Part shown: positions 57,451 to 59,633 of the stretch, in pieces
Layout: every line of letters starts with the position of its first letter
How positions within the stretch are numbered: position 1 is the first letter of the stretch
From: Streptococcus entericus DSM 14446
GTDB taxonomy: Bacteria; Bacillota; Bacilli; Lactobacillales; Streptococcaceae
Assembly (NCBI RefSeq): GCF_000380025.1
Contig: NZ_KB904158.1
Location: 1-59,633 of the forward strand
Reading direction: 5' to 3'
Length of the DNA: 59,633 bases
Notes under the pieces: generated by a model
What the model saw: only the letters and a program-made list of their open reading frames with translations
Databases searched by the model: none
What the model was told of the DNA's origin: nothing
Made by a program: the position numbers and the translations under genes

Positions 57451-57742
57451 AGTTTATAGAGTTAACGGTCTTTAGGTAAACATATTTTCTGATGAGCTTA
57501 TTGTTCTCGATAGGCTCAACGTTGAATAAGAAGTAGTGGTCCCGATTATCTCTCGCATTTTCCTTATTCAATTTGAAGTATGGCTGTTGTGATTTAGCCA
57601 TGCTTCTCATGATATCATCTGTTAGGAAAGTCAAAGGTGTGTTTAAAGCTGAGTATCGGTAGAAGTCAACTTCAAATCTCTGATAGCTCTCGCTAAAGTA
57701 GTCCATTTGTAATTCATTTCTACGAAATTCAAGCTGATTCAT
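57449..57742 (-). CDS. Small protein of the polymerase cassette (DUF5960-like)
   Basis: 97 aa, acidic and Tyr/Asn-rich, starting MNQLEFRRNELQMDYFSE. It resembles small streptococcal proteins (DUF5960) found with Y-family polymerase genes on chromosomes and mobile elements; no function is known. It overlaps the preceding gene by 14 bases and is the last of the operon. Confidence 0.75.
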   Translation of the reverse strand: MNQLEFRRNELQMDYFSESYQRFEVDFYRYSALNTPLTFLTDDIMRSMAKSQQPYFKLNKENARDNRDHYFLFNVEPIENNKLIRKYVYLKTVNSIN

Positions 57743-58097
57743 GGAACATCTCCTCTACTGGTTCAATACTAAGGATATCAGTCATACGGATGTTGATATG
57801 CCCTTCTGTAGTACGAATAATGATATGCTCTCGTGTTATTGATGGTATTTTGCCTGTGAAATATCCTATTCTCTTGTCTTCTCTAACTTGTAGGCGAGTG
57901 ACTAATTGGTTCGCATAGACTTGACTGAGTAAAAGCAATTTTTGTTCGAGTGTTAGGTCACTAAGGAAAGTAATCTTGTGTATATCTTCGGATAGAGCAC
58001 TTGTATGCTCGGATAAGAAAAATCCCATCCATTTTTGCATTTTTCGGTCTTGGTAGTGTCTTGCGGATTCAAACGGTAAATATGAGCGATCAATCAT
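57729..58097 (-). CDS. YolD-like family protein
   Basis: 122 aa. The start MIDRSYLPFESARHYQDRKMQKWMGF and FLSEHTSAL are characteristic of YolD-like proteins that are paired with UvrX/UmuC-type polymerases. The C-terminal half has the pattern GYFTGKI...INIRMTDILSIEPVEE, like an SH3-type barrel. It overlaps the polymerase stop by four bases. Probably an accessory or regulator of the polymerase. Confidence 0.85.
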   Translation of the reverse strand: MIDRSYLPFESARHYQDRKMQKWMGFFLSEHTSALSEDIHKITFLSDLTLEQKLLLLSQVYANQLVTRLQVREDKRIGYFTGKIPSITREHIIIRTTEGHINIRMTDILSIEPVEEMFHESA

Positions 58098-59509
58098 TTT
58101 AGTCCCTCCAAACCACCAGCTGAGTGGCCTCCTATTAGTTTACTGCGTGCAATATTTCGGGAGCTGTCCAAGAGGGCGGTTCCTTTTTGGACAGCAAGAA
58201 AACCAAAACGGTCACGAATGGAATCAATGGTACTCTGTATCTTTTCTTCTTTCTCAATGGTTTCAACATCGTCAAAAAGGGAAATCAGAGAGTAGTTCTC
58301 GTCCACAAAGCCATCGTAGCGTACGGCAATGCTGCGAACTGCTCCTGAAGTGTATTTGCTTCTGAAGAGTTTTAGGACAGTATCTTTGAGCATCCGAGTG
58401 CTGTTGGTTGGCTCTATTCGTGTTTGGGTATTGATGGCTTTCTTCAGCTCTGTCCTTGAGTATCCCACCTGGATAGCAACATTAGTTGTTTTCTTATGAG
58501 CCCGTCTCAGCCTGATAGCAACCTGTTCAGCCATTTCAGTTAGGACTAGCTCGATGTCGGATTGCTTGATGTAGTCACGAGGTAAGACTTGTGAATTACC
58601 CAGACCTTTTGATTTAGGTCTATAAGGCTCATGAACATTGCTTTCATCAACACCGTTGGCATGAAACCAAAGCTGCACGCCATTGATTCCAAACTCTTTC
58701 TGAAGAATATCAGGGTTAACGTTAGCCAAATCTTTGATTGAAAATATACCTAGTTTATGGAGTCGTTTCTCAGTACGGTTACCAATACCCCAAAAATCAG
58801 TCATTGGAGAAATAGCCCAGACTTTGTTTTCAACATCATCGTAGGACCAGTTGGCCCGCATTGTCGGAGATTTTTTAGCCTCATTATCAAGAGCTAGTTT
58901 TGCAAGGAGAGGGTTGGCATTGCTCATGCCAACGGTAGAGTAGATACCTGTTTCTTTCCAGATATCATGTTGTATTTTAGCGGATACCAGGTCAAGTTTC
59001 TCTCTGCGAGTAAGGTTCTTATCCTCTACAAAGTAATTTAATGAAGAGGTTAAATCGATAAACCCTTCGTCAATCGAGTAAGGCAAAATATCTTCTCTAG
59101 CCGCAAAATTCAAAAGGATATTTTGGATTTGGATATTAACCTCGATGTATTGGTCCATTCGAGGTGGAACGATTAAGGTTCGTCTAGCCCAATGTTCAAT
59201 AAATGAAATGTACTGTGGAGTAATTTCCAATCCTTGTTTTTGAGCATTATAGCGACTAAATTTTCTTGTCTTGATGTCAAAGGGGAGGTCGTAGGACCTG
59301 CCAACATTAGCCTTGCCAAAAACTTTTTTGAACATGGGTGATGAGGCCAGTATCAATCCTTCAGAGTTGTCGGCTCTACTCATGACGCAGAGAGAAGTGG
59401 TCAATGGATTGAGACCACGGCTGACGCATTCCACACTAGCGTAGAATGATTTCATATCGAAAAATGCAATATCGGACGTAGGCTCTTTTGAGTAATCAAT
59501 AAAGCCCAT
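58094..59509 (-). CDS. Y-family DNA polymerase (UmuC/UvrX-like)
   Basis: Translesion DNA polymerase, 471 aa, probably SOS-inducible. The start MGFIDYSKEP at 59509 has GAGAGG eight bases upstream; ATG at 59515 would overlap the preceding stop codon and is the alternative. Catalytic carboxylates are in AFFDMKSFYASVE (about 14-26) and YSIDEGFIDLT. Thumb and helix-hairpin-helix region WGIGNRTEKRLHKLGIFSIKDLA, and a little-finger domain to the end. Streptococcal copies are found both as resident genes and on ICEs and prophages. Confidence 0.92.
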   Translation of the reverse strand: MGFIDYSKEPTSDIAFFDMKSFYASVECVSRGLNPLTTSLCVMSRADNSEGLILASSPMFKKVFGKANVGRSYDLPFDIKTRKFSRYNAQKQGLEITPQYISFIEHWARRTLIVPPRMDQYIEVNIQIQNILLNFAAREDILPYSIDEGFIDLTSSLNYFVEDKNLTRREKLDLVSAKIQHDIWKETGIYSTVGMSNANPLLAKLALDNEAKKSPTMRANWSYDDVENKVWAISPMTDFWGIGNRTEKRLHKLGIFSIKDLANVNPDILQKEFGINGVQLWFHANGVDESNVHEPYRPKSKGLGNSQVLPRDYIKQSDIELVLTEMAEQVAIRLRRAHKKTTNVAIQVGYSRTELKKAINTQTRIEPTNSTRMLKDTVLKLFRSKYTSGAVRSIAVRYDGFVDENYSLISLFDDVETIEKEEKIQSTIDSIRDRFGFLAVQKGTALLDSSRNIARSKLIGGHSAGGLEGLK

Positions 59510-59514
59510 AGCCA

Positions 59515-59628
59515 TCACCTCTCTTTGAGTTTTCGTAACTCTTGGAGCAGGGTTGTGATATGGTCTGTCACGTCATACTCTTTTAGAAATGGGGTGAAGT
59601 AAATTCGGTCCCCCTTAATGTAAATCAT
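59515..59628 (-). CDS. Small protein upstream of the polymerase
   Basis: Minus-strand frame of 37 codons plus stop: MIYIKGDRIYFTPF, then LKEYDVTDHITTLLQELRKLKER. Its TGA overlaps an ATG of the polymerase gene by one base, so it is the preceding gene of the operon. No ribosome-binding site can be checked because the window ends five bases beyond its ATG, and the frame stays open to the edge, so the real gene may be longer. Function unknown. Confidence 0.6.
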   Translation of the reverse strand: MIYIKGDRIYFTPFLKEYDVTDHITTLLQELRKLKER

Positions 59629-59633
59629 TTCTT

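Overview
The window is chromosomal DNA of a streptococcus. Evidence for the genus: LPXTG wall proteins, a MurT/GatD pair, an Rgg-type regulator, a Pht-like histidine-triad lipoprotein beside a Lmb/AdcAII-type zinc-binding protein, the murB-potABCD run, and a gene order (radC, glutamine amidotransferase, rex, DUF4649, DUF1831, iscS, prs, CYTH, relQ, nadK, rluD, pta) that is familiar from streptococci. I could not fix the species.

Layout. 1-560: decayed IS200-like element. 695-6019: wall-anchored type I pullulanase with a 39-bp tandem-repeat stalk. 6388-8009: amino-acid-type ABC permease and ATPase without a binding protein. 8117-8189: tRNA-Ala(GGC). 8294-10422 (minus): gatD/murT. 10535-12122: FMN riboswitch, ribU and a PAP2 phosphatase. 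12276-14882: unknown membrane-anchored protein, DEAD-box helicase and udk. 14948-19460: Rgg regulator divergent from a second LPXTG protein. 19546-23999: cutC, ridA, xpt, rpsU, folC, murB. 24054-27819: potABCD. 28148-29502: zinc-binding lipoprotein and a miniature Pht lipoprotein. 29626-42252: housekeeping block (HAD phosphatase, AI-2E transporter, radC to pta). 42294-47657: ABC exporter, SDR, DUF3862 lipoprotein, rlmD. 47946-57423: a block holding a second IS200 remnant, malQ-glgP, a GntR regulator, an EEP phosphodiesterase with a PTS IICBA transporter, and a frameshifted DUF2812 gene. 57449-59628 (minus): Y-family DNA polymerase cassette.

The glucan genes form a likely functional set. The pullulanase cuts alpha-1,6 links outside the cell, and MalQ plus GlgP process maltodextrins inside. 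The PTS probably brings in glucose or maltose. The three transcripts (pulA, malQ-glgP, EEP-PTS) share one promoter design: TTGACT, a 17-nt spacer containing a GCAAAC-N-TTGC-like palindrome, then the -10 box. This looks like control by a MalR/LacI-type repressor, whose gene is not in the window. The malQ and EEP promoters are 85-nt duplicates of each other (6 differences).

The most unusual structural observation is that the 9.4-kb malQ-to-DUF2812 block is bracketed by an identical 43-nt sequence (47946-47988 and 57363-57405). At the right end this sequence belongs to a perfect 25-bp inverted repeat. At the left end the same palindrome is cut in half where the IS200-like element begins. I did not find a clearly novel defence or other large undescribed system. 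Most genes are conserved streptococcal genes.
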